The notes below the pieces were generated by a model. The model was not told the origin of the DNA, did not search any database, and was given only the letters and a program-made list of their open reading frames with translations. A stretch of 64,000 nucleotides of DNA from Saccharomycopsis fibuligera x Saccharomycopsis cf. fibuligera. Taxonomy: Eukaryota > Ascomycota > Saccharomycetes > Ascoideales > Saccharomycopsidaceae. Location: NCBI GenBank assembly GCA_001936135.1, contig CP012818.1:62001-126000 (forward strand). Direction: 5' to 3'. This document shows, one piece after another, positions 21,248-29,740 of this stretch (position 1 is its first letter; every line of letters begins with the position of its first letter). A program made the position numbers and the translations under genes.

Positions 21248-21604
21248 ATGCTTTTCGATGTTAAATACTTGGTATCATTTATGGCCTTGACCAGCATTAC
21301 TAGCGCTGCACCAGTGGCTACTCAAAATAAACCTAATAGCGTTGTTGCCACCACAAGTGAAAGATTGGTCCCAAAGCAACAACTTCAAATTACCATAAGA
21401 GATATGGAAACTAGACTTCAACTGCCTCAAACAGAAGCACTCAAAGTAACAAAGAGAGACAGCATAAGTAATGGTACAACAATTGCTTCAAGCTCAATTT
21501 CGAACGATGGTGTTCAAGAAAAGAGTATCAAAGGATTCTTCAATGCAATTATTAATGAGATCAAAAACCATCACAAGAGAGATGAAGAAATCGAGATATC
21601 TTAG
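21248..21604 (+). CDS. Small secreted protein with two Kex2-type sites, unknown function
   Basis: The 118-residue product starts with a clear signal peptide (residues 1-20, ending TSA-AP). It has two Lys-Arg sites suited to Kex2 cleavage, at 69-70 (LKVTKR) and 110-111 (NHHKR). Cleavage would release a 41-residue peptide with one glycosylation sequon (NGT). Its C-terminal half (KSIKGFFNAIINEIKNHH) could form an amphipathic helix. A 7-residue acidic tail remains. The layout is that of a processed secreted peptide precursor (pheromone, small effector or wall-associated peptide). There is no alpha-factor-like repeat and no cysteine. I do not recognise the family. It lies alone between two gene-poor stretches. 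Confidence 0.7.
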   Translation: MLFDVKYLVSFMALTSITSAAPVATQNKPNSVVATTSERLVPKQQLQITIRDMETRLQLPQTEALKVTKRDSISNGTTIASSSISNDGVQEKSIKGFFNAIINEIKNHHKRDEEIEIS

Positions 21605-22303
21605 GAAGTGGACAAACCAGGCGCTTTTGAAGTGTAAAAGACTAGTGATGGATAAGAAAAACTATTGTTATTGACTTTTGGCCCTCAAAGAAAAAAACTT
21701 GACTGAGAAGACTTCAAGAAGGCTCCTTTTTTTCATTGATTGCTTTTTTTACCATTATATTTGGATTTTTAAAATGCTTGAATAAATTTACAGATTTATA
21801 GATTTGAATAAATTATAATTATACACATATTCTAGAAACTTAGCATAGCAGGGTTAAGGAAATAGATAAAAATTCGAACATGGAAAGAGAACTTTTATTT
21901 AATCTGCCTACACTCTGTTAGAAAACCTCATTATTTCTAAGCATTATTATCATAATATATATATATATATATATTTATATAACTTTATGATCCATTCACA
22001 CGGAACCTCTCCATTAGGGCATGTGTACGATTCTTATATCACATGACCGTAAACGTTCAATTTTTGCTTTTGTTTACAAATTGATGAGCAGTGAATCTAT
22101 TTACAAACATGACTTTGATCTGGTGTACAGTGCATTCGGGTTAGCCATCCTACCCAACAAATTGCCAGTTTCAGGATACAAATCCCCGGCATATTTCAAT
22201 AAAACAAACAACCAAACAAAAAAGAAATTCACTACGAATAGATCAGGAAACTGGGGAGTACTACTATCAAATATCCAGTTTAGTCGAAATAGCAAATGAC
22301 AGT
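21605..22303. other. Intergenic, small secreted protein / BRL1
   Basis: AT-rich region with a (TA)n run at about 21954-21974. A 92-codon frame at 22021-22299 has no features and overlaps the probable BRL1 leader, so it is not called. A short upstream ORF at 22296-22307 overlaps the BRL1 start. Confidence 0.55.
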
Positions 22304-22307
22304 ATGA
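22296..22307 (+). promoter_or_regulatory. Three-codon uORF overlapping the BRL1 start (ATGA)
   Basis: ATG ACA GTA TGA begins 8 bases before the BRL1 ATG, and its TGA overlaps that ATG as ATGA. Scanning ribosomes would meet it first, so it could lower BRL1 translation or favour the internal ATG at 22346. Confidence 0.5.
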
Positions 22308-24439
22308 CAGTACGCATTGGTCTTAATAACATCAACGACAGTATAATGGCATCAGTAACAAACAATAATGACTCAGCGGTGGACTCAAACTGTAACCTTA
22401 CTCCAGTGGGCGCTGAGGATGCAAGTAGGAACATTTCTCAAACAGATTTGCTCAATACTTATAGAAAAGCAGCAACGGGAAAAATCTTCTCACCCGTTAG
22501 CAATAATCTTTCCAAAGTCGATTTGAAAGATGATTTGTTATTAAATGATGAAGGTGATGTATCTATCCCCGGTGGATGGAGCCGAAGTAACAGTTTCCGC
22601 ATTGACGATATTGATAACGATGTTAAAGAAGGTAATGATAGTATCAATGATATATTGAGTCATGCAAATGAGGTCAGTAAATCACGACGCGCCTTGCAAG
22701 AATTGAAGAATATCCTGGTAATTAACAACACCAACGACCTAAATATAAATAATGGCGATAAGAAGATCTTGTCGCTTAGAGAAAGCGAAAACGATGCTAA
22801 GCCTGAAATAAATACTGCAAGCAATTCCAAATTACAGCTAAAACCAAATATTAATGATATCGCCGTTACACAACAAGAACACAAACAAACTCCATCCAAA
22901 CAAACTCCATCTCTGCATTCAATATTAAAAAATTCCCCCCGCAGATTGCAAGTATCTAACAGTACGCTAAAGTCACATCCAGAACTTAGTTCCGCCATTG
23001 AGAATGGTAGCATGAACCCAACAAAGGGTGCTAAAGTGTTGTTTTCCCCAAAGAAAACAGTATACAGACCAAGAAATTCATATGCAAAAGATTACAATAC
23101 TTCAACATTCAATCAAAAAAGCAGGTATTTTGCCTACAGTAGCGATATAACGAATGAAAGTGAAACTGATGCAAAACGACCACATGGCAATAACACCCAC
23201 AGCAACAATAACAATAACGACAACAACGACAACAAAAACAGATCGCCTTTTAAGGATGGTGACGATAGTAGCAGCAGTGAAATATTGAATAATGCAGCAT
23301 ATAATGATTCTGATGATGACGACGATGATGATGATAATGGTTCTGATGACATTGATGGCAATAAGACAAACCGTAATGACAATAGCATACGAAAAAATGA
23401 CCTTCTTGAAGAAAAAGAAAATCTGGCCCTGATACCGACTTCAAAAGAACACAGAAGATTTTCAAGAAAAAATATTGTGAAAAAAACTAATAATACGAAT
23501 GATAAATCAGTTGATTATGATGGCTTACCAATGTATAAAAGAGTTTTCGTGGATCCACAAGTACCATTTGTGATATCACTTTATATGCAACTTTTTGTAA
23601 ACATCATGCTTATATCCATTATTTTGTATTTCATTTCAATGTTTCTATTGACCATTAGAACTGATATAAACAACAAAATCAATAGCCAGTTAATGGAAAT
23701 TACTCAAGAAATATCTTTATGTGCAAGGGAATATGAAAGAAATCATTGTTCACCAGATCTAAGGGTACCAGCACTTGAAATTTCTTGTATGACATGGGAA
23801 AAATGTATGAATAGAGATCCAAAAGTGGTTGGTAGAGCTAAGATTGGGGCTGAAACATTTGCAGAAATCATTAATGGGTTTATCAAGCCAATTAGTTGGA
23901 AAAGCATGATTTTCTTAACTATTGGAATTGTTGGTTCTATAATCATGAACAATTTTGTATTTGGTACCTATAGACATTATAATGCATCTTTAGCACATCA
24001 ATTTAGTCACGAATTACAGCATCCGCAACAACAATATATTACAGAGACTAGCGATGTTCATCAAAGTCCATCGAAAAGTTTCCAAAGATTGCTTATTGGT
24101 AATGGTAATAGTGCTAATAATAATAACAATGAAAATAACAACAATAATACTAGCCATATGACACCAGTGGCCGCATCATCATTTATTGATTCTTTGTGGA
24201 CAGGAGATAATAGTCATGCTAATAATAATGATAATAATAGCAAGTTGAACAGCAATAATAATAACAACAACGAAAACAATGAGAATACCCCAATTTTTGG
24301 CACCCCATTCACAAGCAGCCGTTTAAATGGATTTGCTAGTTCTTCACCTTTAAGATTACATCAACCTCAATTATGGGGTAGTCCATCACTTGAAGTAGCA
24401 ATTAGACATCAACATCGTCAACGTGATCCAAGAACTTAA
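22304..24439 (+). CDS. BRL1: Nuclear-envelope protein of the Brr6/Brl1 family
   Basis: This 711-residue protein carries the Brl1/Brr6 domain, which acts at the nuclear envelope in nuclear pore complex assembly and membrane homeostasis. The conserved core is at about residues 415-560. It has a first membrane helix (FVISLYMQLFVNIMLISIIL), then a lumenal segment with four conserved cysteines (SLCAREYERNHCSP and ISCMTWEKC), then a second helix (SMIFLTIGIVGSIIMNNFVFG). The N-terminal 400 residues are a disordered Asn/Asp/Ser-rich tail with an acidic run (DSDDDDDDDDNGSDD). The C-terminus is Asn-rich. The length and long N-tail favour Brl1 over the short Brr6. The alternative ATG at 22346 would remove 14 residues. 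Confidence 0.9.
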   Translation: MTVRIGLNNINDSIMASVTNNNDSAVDSNCNLTPVGAEDASRNISQTDLLNTYRKAATGKIFSPVSNNLSKVDLKDDLLLNDEGDVSIPGGWSRSNSFRIDDIDNDVKEGNDSINDILSHANEVSKSRRALQELKNILVINNTNDLNINNGDKKILSLRESENDAKPEINTASNSKLQLKPNINDIAVTQQEHKQTPSKQTPSLHSILKNSPRRLQVSNSTLKSHPELSSAIENGSMNPTKGAKVLFSPKKTVYRPRNSYAKDYNTSTFNQKSRYFAYSSDITNESETDAKRPHGNNTHSNNNNNDNNDNKNRSPFKDGDDSSSSEILNNAAYNDSDDDDDDDDNGSDDIDGNKTNRNDNSIRKNDLLEEKENLALIPTSKEHRRFSRKNIVKKTNNTNDKSVDYDGLPMYKRVFVDPQVPFVISLYMQLFVNIMLISIILYFISMFLLTIRTDINNKINSQLMEITQEISLCAREYERNHCSPDLRVPALEISCMTWEKCMNRDPKVVGRAKIGAETFAEIINGFIKPISWKSMIFLTIGIVGSIIMNNFVFGTYRHYNASLAHQFSHELQHPQQQYITETSDVHQSPSKSFQRLLIGNGNSANNNNNENNNNNTSHMTPVAASSFIDSLWTGDNSHANNNDNNSKLNSNNNNNNENNENTPIFGTPFTSSRLNGFASSSPLRLHQPQLWGSPSLEVAIRHQHRQRDPRT

Positions 24440-25717
24440 TTGCACGAAGGTAGTGTTTGACATCTTTGCGTGGCTACTGATAATTGTGGTAGGTGCATTT
24501 TGTACAACATGGGACATGGTGCTGGAGGTTCAACTTTTCAGAAGCTTAGATACAGATTTAATTTTTCTCTGATACTTTAGAGACGATTATTATATTATTT
24601 ACACTTTTACGTTGCATTACGTTACATTGAGTTTTTTCACTTTTTGTTTACAATTTTTTATATTTTTTATTTTCTGCTTTTTAAAATATCATGATTTATT
24701 TGTGCTTTTTGGGTTATACCTTTTTTTTTTCTTTTTTTGCAGCTCATTTTGGTTTCTTGTAGGTATTTTTGCGAAACTCATCAGCCAAGGAAAAAGATTG
24801 AAGACCTAAGGTAAACAATTGTAAGGTTTTAATAAGAAGTCAATCTGGGGTGATACCATAAACACAAAATTAGTGTTCTGAAATTAGTGGAATATCACAC
24901 TGAATAGAGCCAATTGAAAACAAAGTCAAATACCAACAGTAAACAACTTCCAAAGTAAACAGATTTTGCAGGCAACTTGTGCATGAAAGGCTTTATTCTT
25001 GTTAGCAAGACATTTCACGTTCTACTTTATGCATATTCTCCTATTCTCATAATATTCTATCAGTGTCTTGCATTATTAGCATTAATGCTTATACAACTGG
25101 CTAACCAGTCAACCAGTTAATTAATTAGCTAGTTAGTCAAAAGGTTAACCGATCAGTTAACCAAACATATCTGCTCACCGATTTATCGGTCATATGAACT
25201 GAAAATATTGTTACACGGTCATCTAAACAGAGAGGCAAAGAATGATGATATGAACAAATGTTGTAAACTTGATTAAACTGAAAGAAAACGACTAGAGTGC
25301 CAGTACTACAGGGGGAGGGGGGGGGAATACTGAATAGGTAGAAGAGTATACAAGATTGAATTGGAAAATATACTAATAGGACAACATTATAAGACACAGG
25401 CATAGCATAGTAAAATAATTTTGAGAAATCTTTATGCACAAGCATTTTAGTTTTCCATATATACATATACTGTATATATACAAGGCTAGTATATATATAT
25501 GTATATATATGTATGTATATATGTCATGGCTGAGGAATTCGAAAAGAGAAGACAGAAAAAAAAAAAAAAAAAAAAAAAAAAAATTAAGAAACATGAACGT
25601 ACACCTAATATAAACAAACAAGTTAATAAAAAATAAATCAAAAATAAACTAAAAATAAATTAAAAGCAAACAACATCATTAATCAAGCAAAAAGTATCAC
25701 CATCACCATATGAACCA
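24440..25717. other. Convergent intergenic region, BRL1 / PKA
   Basis: No gene is seen in 1.3 kb. Contents are a palindrome-rich patch at 25096-25160 built from GTTAAC, TTAATTAA and CTAGTTAG words, a G-rich run at 25311-25325, TATATG repeats at about 25485-25520 and a 28-base A run at 25556-25583 near the PKA stop codon. Confidence 0.55.
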
Positions 25718-26854
25718 TCAAAACTCCTCAAAATATTTAGCATACCCATCGGTACCTTCCTGTATTCCATAATCCAAGTCTTCTTCAGGATACTTGTCAA
25801 ATTGACTGCTATCTCCCACCCCACTTTGAATAGGTGGTTCATATGGAGTTTCAATGTCTCTATTGTACAAACGTTCCCAAATCACTTCAGCAAACCATGG
25901 ATGATTCTTCACATCTTGGGTGCCATTTTGCAAATTTCCTAACCTTTTGGATAAATCCGCGGTGATTAAGTTCTGTAACAAATTAAGAGCATCAGGATGA
26001 AAAAATGATGGGTATCTGACGTGTCCAGCAAGAATATTCTCATAGGTTTTCATTGGTGATGGATCACAGAATGGAGTATAGCCAGCTAGCATTTCGAAAA
26101 TCAAGATACCAAATGACCACCAATCCACTGATTTGTTGTATGGTTTGGTTGCTACCACCTCAGGTGCAATGTAGTCTGGCGTACCACAAAGTGTATAAGT
26201 AACATCAGGGACTTCTTTAGCGAATCCAAAATCGGTAATCTTGATATGACCATTTTTATCAAGTAAGATATTTTCTGGTTTTAAATCACGATATATAATG
26301 TTGTGGTCATGAAGATACTCAAGAGCCAAACATACTTCAGCAGCATAAAATTTAGCTACTGGATTTGGAAACTTCATTGATTTTCTAAGCAATGAAAACA
26401 ATTCTCCGCCTTCGATATAGTCCATAATCATATAAACATAGTAAATGTCCTGAAACGTGCCCCACATTCTAGTAATAAATGGATGTTCGACAATTTTCAA
26501 CATTCTTCGTTCATCATTAGTATGCTCCACTTGTTTCATTTTATAAACCTGTGATTTTTTCAAAGTTTTCATTGCGTAGAAACGTCCATTATGTACTGAT
26601 CTCACTAAATGGACTCTGCCAAAAGATCCAGTCCCCAAAGTTCGCAAGATCTGAAAATCTTTGAGAGAATATTTCCCCTTAGTGCGAGTGGAGACTTGCG
26701 GAAGTCTGCTTAAAAACAGTTTTTCACTTATTATTTGAGGTTTGCCATTATTGTGAGCATCAGCCTCAGCATTGGCATTAGCAATTGCTTCAGAACTGGC
26801 GTTTGAGCTTGCTACTATTTGCAGAGGAGCGAGTTGATCTGCGAGGGTATTCAT
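25718..26854 (-). CDS. cAMP-dependent protein kinase catalytic subunit
   Basis: This 378-residue Ser/Thr kinase is the catalytic subunit of PKA, held inactive by Bcy1-type regulatory subunits until cAMP binds. The kinase domain covers about residues 67-322: glycine loop [11 protein letters not shown], catalytic loop [15 protein letters not shown], and activation loop [11 protein letters not shown] with the Thr phosphorylated in Tpk proteins. The AGC C-tail ends with the hydrophobic motif FEEF. A 66-residue Ala/Asn-rich N-extension precedes it. It fits the Tpk1/2/3 family; CUG-clade yeasts usually have two members and I cannot say which this is, so no symbol is given. The start ATG at 26854 is overlapped by a two-codon upstream ORF. 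Confidence 0.94.
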   Translation of the reverse strand: MNTLADQLAPLQIVASSNASSEAIANANAEADAHNNGKPQIISEKLFLSRLPQVSTRTKGKYSLKDFQILRTLGTGSFGRVHLVRSVHNGRFYAMKTLKKSQVYKMKQVEHTNDERRMLKIVEHPFITRMWGTFQDIYYVYMIMDYIEGGELFSLLRKSMKFPNPVAKFYAAEVCLALEYLHDHNIIYRDLKPENILLDKNGHIKITDFGFAKEVPDVTYTLCGTPDYIAPEVVATKPYNKSVDWWSFGILIFEMLAGYTPFCDPSPMKTYENILAGHVRYPSFFHPDALNLLQNLITADLSKRLGNLQNGTQDVKNHPWFAEVIWERLYNRDIETPYEPPIQSGVGDSSQFDKYPEEDLDYGIQEGTDGYAKYFEEF

Positions 26855-26859
26855 TGCAT
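26851..26859 (-). promoter_or_regulatory. Two-codon uORF overlapping the PKA start (ATGA)
   Basis: On the sense strand ATG CAA TGA begins 5 bases before the main ATG and ends inside it as ATGA. Any transcript that carries the main start with a normal leader carries this uORF. It could tune kinase output through leaky scanning or reinitiation. Confidence 0.5.
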
Positions 26860-27893
26860 TCTATTTTTGAGGGGAGTTGCTTGAAGATAATGTGTTATAT
26901 AGGTAAGTTGATAATTGAGGTATGAAGTTTTGGTGAATTGAGATTGGGTGCTGGCAAATATGCAAAGAGATTAGGGAATAGTTGCTAACTGATGGAATGA
27001 AGGAAACAATTGGTCGTTGAATGTCAATTACTAGAATTTTATCGCTCTTTGCTATTAAAATTGGGCGACAGCCTCGGGGAGAGGAAAAGATTTATGGCGG
27101 GTTTTAATCAAAGCAAGTTTGCCAACTAGGATGTAGAAGTTAGTAAGTCCCTAGAAAGGCAAGTTGCAACAGAAGAGAAATTGCCAATTGAGAAGATTGG
27201 GAAGCAATGCGGCGTGCGGTATACAGCTATGGAATAGTATAGGGTAGCAAAGGATATACCACCGAGGCAAATGAACTGAGGTAGAGTAAGCCGAGGAAAT
27301 GTAGATTGCAACTGTGAGTTTCAAAATAGGGATTAACTAGGGGAGCAGCAGCGGTACAAAAGGTATAGAATGAGTGTACTGCGTTAGTAGTAATTGAGCT
27401 GATAGCAATTGAGCTGTGGTTGGAGCGTGTGAGCAGTGTGTGTAGTATAAGTAATATGAGCAGAGTAGATAGGAGCAAGCGGGAAGAGAAGTGAGAGTGG
27501 ATGTGTAGGATGAGTACAATAAGTAGAATGAGGATGAGCGAATGCCCTTCTTTGGCAATGCGTGAATGAATGTGAGCGATTCACGCGACTGTGAAGCAAT
27601 TTCCAACCGAGACGCTTGCTGAAATTACGTAATAAATTAGGAAACACAATTGATAGCATAACGCATTACGTAAAATCACATGACGTCATAATTTGTAAAT
27701 TATTATTAATCGATAGTGTTTGCGTTATGAACGTTGTGTAGTATATCACATGACCAGAACATTTTCAAAACAACAGCACAATAATGTACAAAAAAATATA
27801 AGCGCAGGGAACAAGAAACAGCATGAGACTACAACTGCTAATACAGATAAACTATTAGCATCACCTACAACTCAACATATTGCACACTCTACT
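26855..27893. other. Divergent intergenic region, PKA / YRA1
   Basis: This shared promoter region has several 60-90 codon minus-strand frames of biased composition that I do not accept. A tight cluster of bZIP/CREB-like palindromes lies at 27625-27688, on the YRA1 side. Confidence 0.55.
27625..27688. promoter_or_regulatory. Cluster of bZIP palindromes: two TTACGTAA and one TGACGTCA
   Basis: TTACGTAA occurs at 27625-27632 and 27666-27673, and the CRE palindrome TGACGTCA at 27681-27688, about 205-270 bases upstream of the YRA1 ATG. These are canonical sites for Yap-type and ATF/CREB-type (Sko1/Aca1) bZIP factors. Regulation of YRA1 or PKA through them is inferred. Confidence 0.5.
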
Positions 27894-28813
27894 ATGTCGG
27901 ATTTGCTAGAAAAATCTCTTGACGAGATCATTGGCTCCAAAGTATGTACTTCTATCACCCAATTCACTTGCTTCTGATATCTTAGCACTTCTTCAATATT
28001 TCATGCATATATCAATCTCCCTCATCGCATTGAGCTAACACAACTCAGAGATCAAACAACGGCCCAAACAACCGCAGAAGACAACGCAGAGGCAGCAATA
28101 GTGGTAGTAATGGCGGTATATCAAAATCTTCCCACAGCCGCAGAGATAGAGACAGAGACCACCGTCGCAAACCTCAAAGATCAACATACAGACCGAGACA
28201 TCACAATCGCGAAGACCCAGTTCTCAAAGAGCTAAGTCAGGGCAAACCATACGTTAAAATAACCAACTTGCATTACGATTTGACTGAAAAAGATATTGGT
28301 GACTTATTTGCTTCCCAAATCGGCGACGTTCTTTTCACTAGAATTGAATTTGATACTGCTGGTCGTAGTCTTGGTGTTGGTTATGTGGGGTTTGTTGACC
28401 CGAGAAACTGTGACTTGGCAATTGAAAAATTCGATGGTAGAAAAGCTGCGGGAAATGTGATTAGTGTAAGTAATGGTATTCCTTTGAATGAAAGAATAGG
28501 GATTTCTACCAGTGGCCGCGGTGGTGGTAGTGGTAGAAGAGAAAGAGGTGGTAATGGCGCCAGAAGAGAAAAAAAACCAAAACCAACAGTGGAGGATTTA
28601 GATGCTGAATTGGAAAATTACAGACTACAAAAAGATGTGGCACCAACTCAAGACAATGAAAATAACAATCAGGAGTTTCAGCAGCAGCAGCAGCAAGAAC
28701 AGGAACAAAACCAACAACCTATTGATGATGCTCAACAAGAAAACAACAATAACGATAATGATTTTGAACCAATGCAAGTAGAAGATCAAAGACCGTTTCC
28801 AGCAGTGAATTGA
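27894..28813 (+). CDS. YRA1: RNA-binding mRNA export adaptor Yra1 (ALY/REF), two exons
   Basis: Exon 1 (27894-27941) and exon 2 (28049-28813) give 270 residues. Yra1 links mRNA to the Mex67 export receptor within the TREX complex. Exon 1 encodes the conserved N-box (MSDLLEKSLDEIIGSK), near-identical to the start of Yra1/Aly proteins. Exon 2 begins with an Arg/Asn-rich region, then an RRM (YVKITNLHYDLTEKDIGDLF as RNP2 side, GVGYVGFVD as RNP1). An RG-rich stretch (GRGGGSGRRERGG) follows, and the C-box EDLDAELENYRLQKD is the Sub2-binding end. A Gln/Asn-rich tail of about 60 residues follows the C-box, which is unusual since the C-box normally ends the protein. Without splicing the N-box is lost, so the two-exon model is firm. 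Confidence 0.92.
27942..28048 (+). other. YRA1: YRA1 intron
   Basis: This 107-nt intron has donor GTATGT, branch sequence GAGCTAAC (two changes from TACTAAC) and acceptor CAG 9 nt past the CTAAC. It lies between codons 16 and 17, the same place as the regulatory YRA1 intron of S. cerevisiae, but is far shorter than that one. Confidence 0.88.
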
Positions 28814-29305
28814 TGAATCAAACCACACAATTTTTGAACTGCAAAATTACCGAATTCAACCATTGAATACTTGAGATTTTCAAACATCATGGAATTCGTG
28901 CTTTGATAATAGTTCCTGTATTGTATATCAATTTTTTGTTCTGCTTTATGACTCTTTTTTTTTAGACCAACAACATTCCGCCTGCTGCCTCCAGCTCGAA
29001 TCTTTGGAATCGAAAATCAAAAACCAAAACTAAAAAACCTAATCTTTTTTTTTTTTAAACAAAAAAAAAAGTTTTTTCTACTTTTTCTCTACTACTGTTG
29101 CTCCTTGCTGTTTGGCTAGCCATATTTTTGTTTGGTTCAAATTAGTCAAGTGCAGTTTAGTGTTATCAGTTATTATTATCATAATGTTTTTATTGTAATT
29201 CTATTATTGAATCGAATCGCCTAGCGCTTTTTTAAACAATGGTAATTCTCCAAAGAATGTGTTCTTTTCAAAATTCTTATACCTTTATGTTTCTACGTAG
29301 TGTTT

Positions 29306-29341
<36 letters not shown>

Positions 29342-29740
29342 CATCACACATTTGACGCGAGCTTGCGAGGTATGTATAATTTGAAGCAATGAGGCATCCT
29401 GAACAAAGCAACACAAAAAATGCAAAAAAGTAAAAGCAATATTCTGAACCAACAAAACGAAGCGAGTACTACGAATAGCAGCAAACAATAATATATAAAA
29501 TTAAAAAGATAAAAAAAACGCTAATATTCTATAAATTATACCATAACAATCCGTACAGTAAATTATGCCACTGTGAGTTTTCTCGTTTAGGTGCTGAATT
29601 CGATGTGCTGAAGCCAAAATGTATTAGACTGGAAATACCAACGAAATGAGAGCTTTGGCCACTCATTATGTAGACTGGGGGACGCGGTAGTGACTGATGA
29701 AACTTTGGTCAATTGACGAATAGTGCTACTCAGGCAAGCA
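28814..29740. other. Convergent intergenic region, YRA1 / HAL-type kinase
   Basis: AT-rich 3' flanks with a 29-base A run at 29311-29339. I see no gene or structured RNA. Confidence 0.55.

Noticed and set aside
27126-27311. Possible 5'UTR intron of the PKA gene ending at TTACTAAC...CTAG near 27129
   Set aside because: A good branch-site and acceptor match exists on the sense strand, but I found no consensus donor upstream; the match may be chance.
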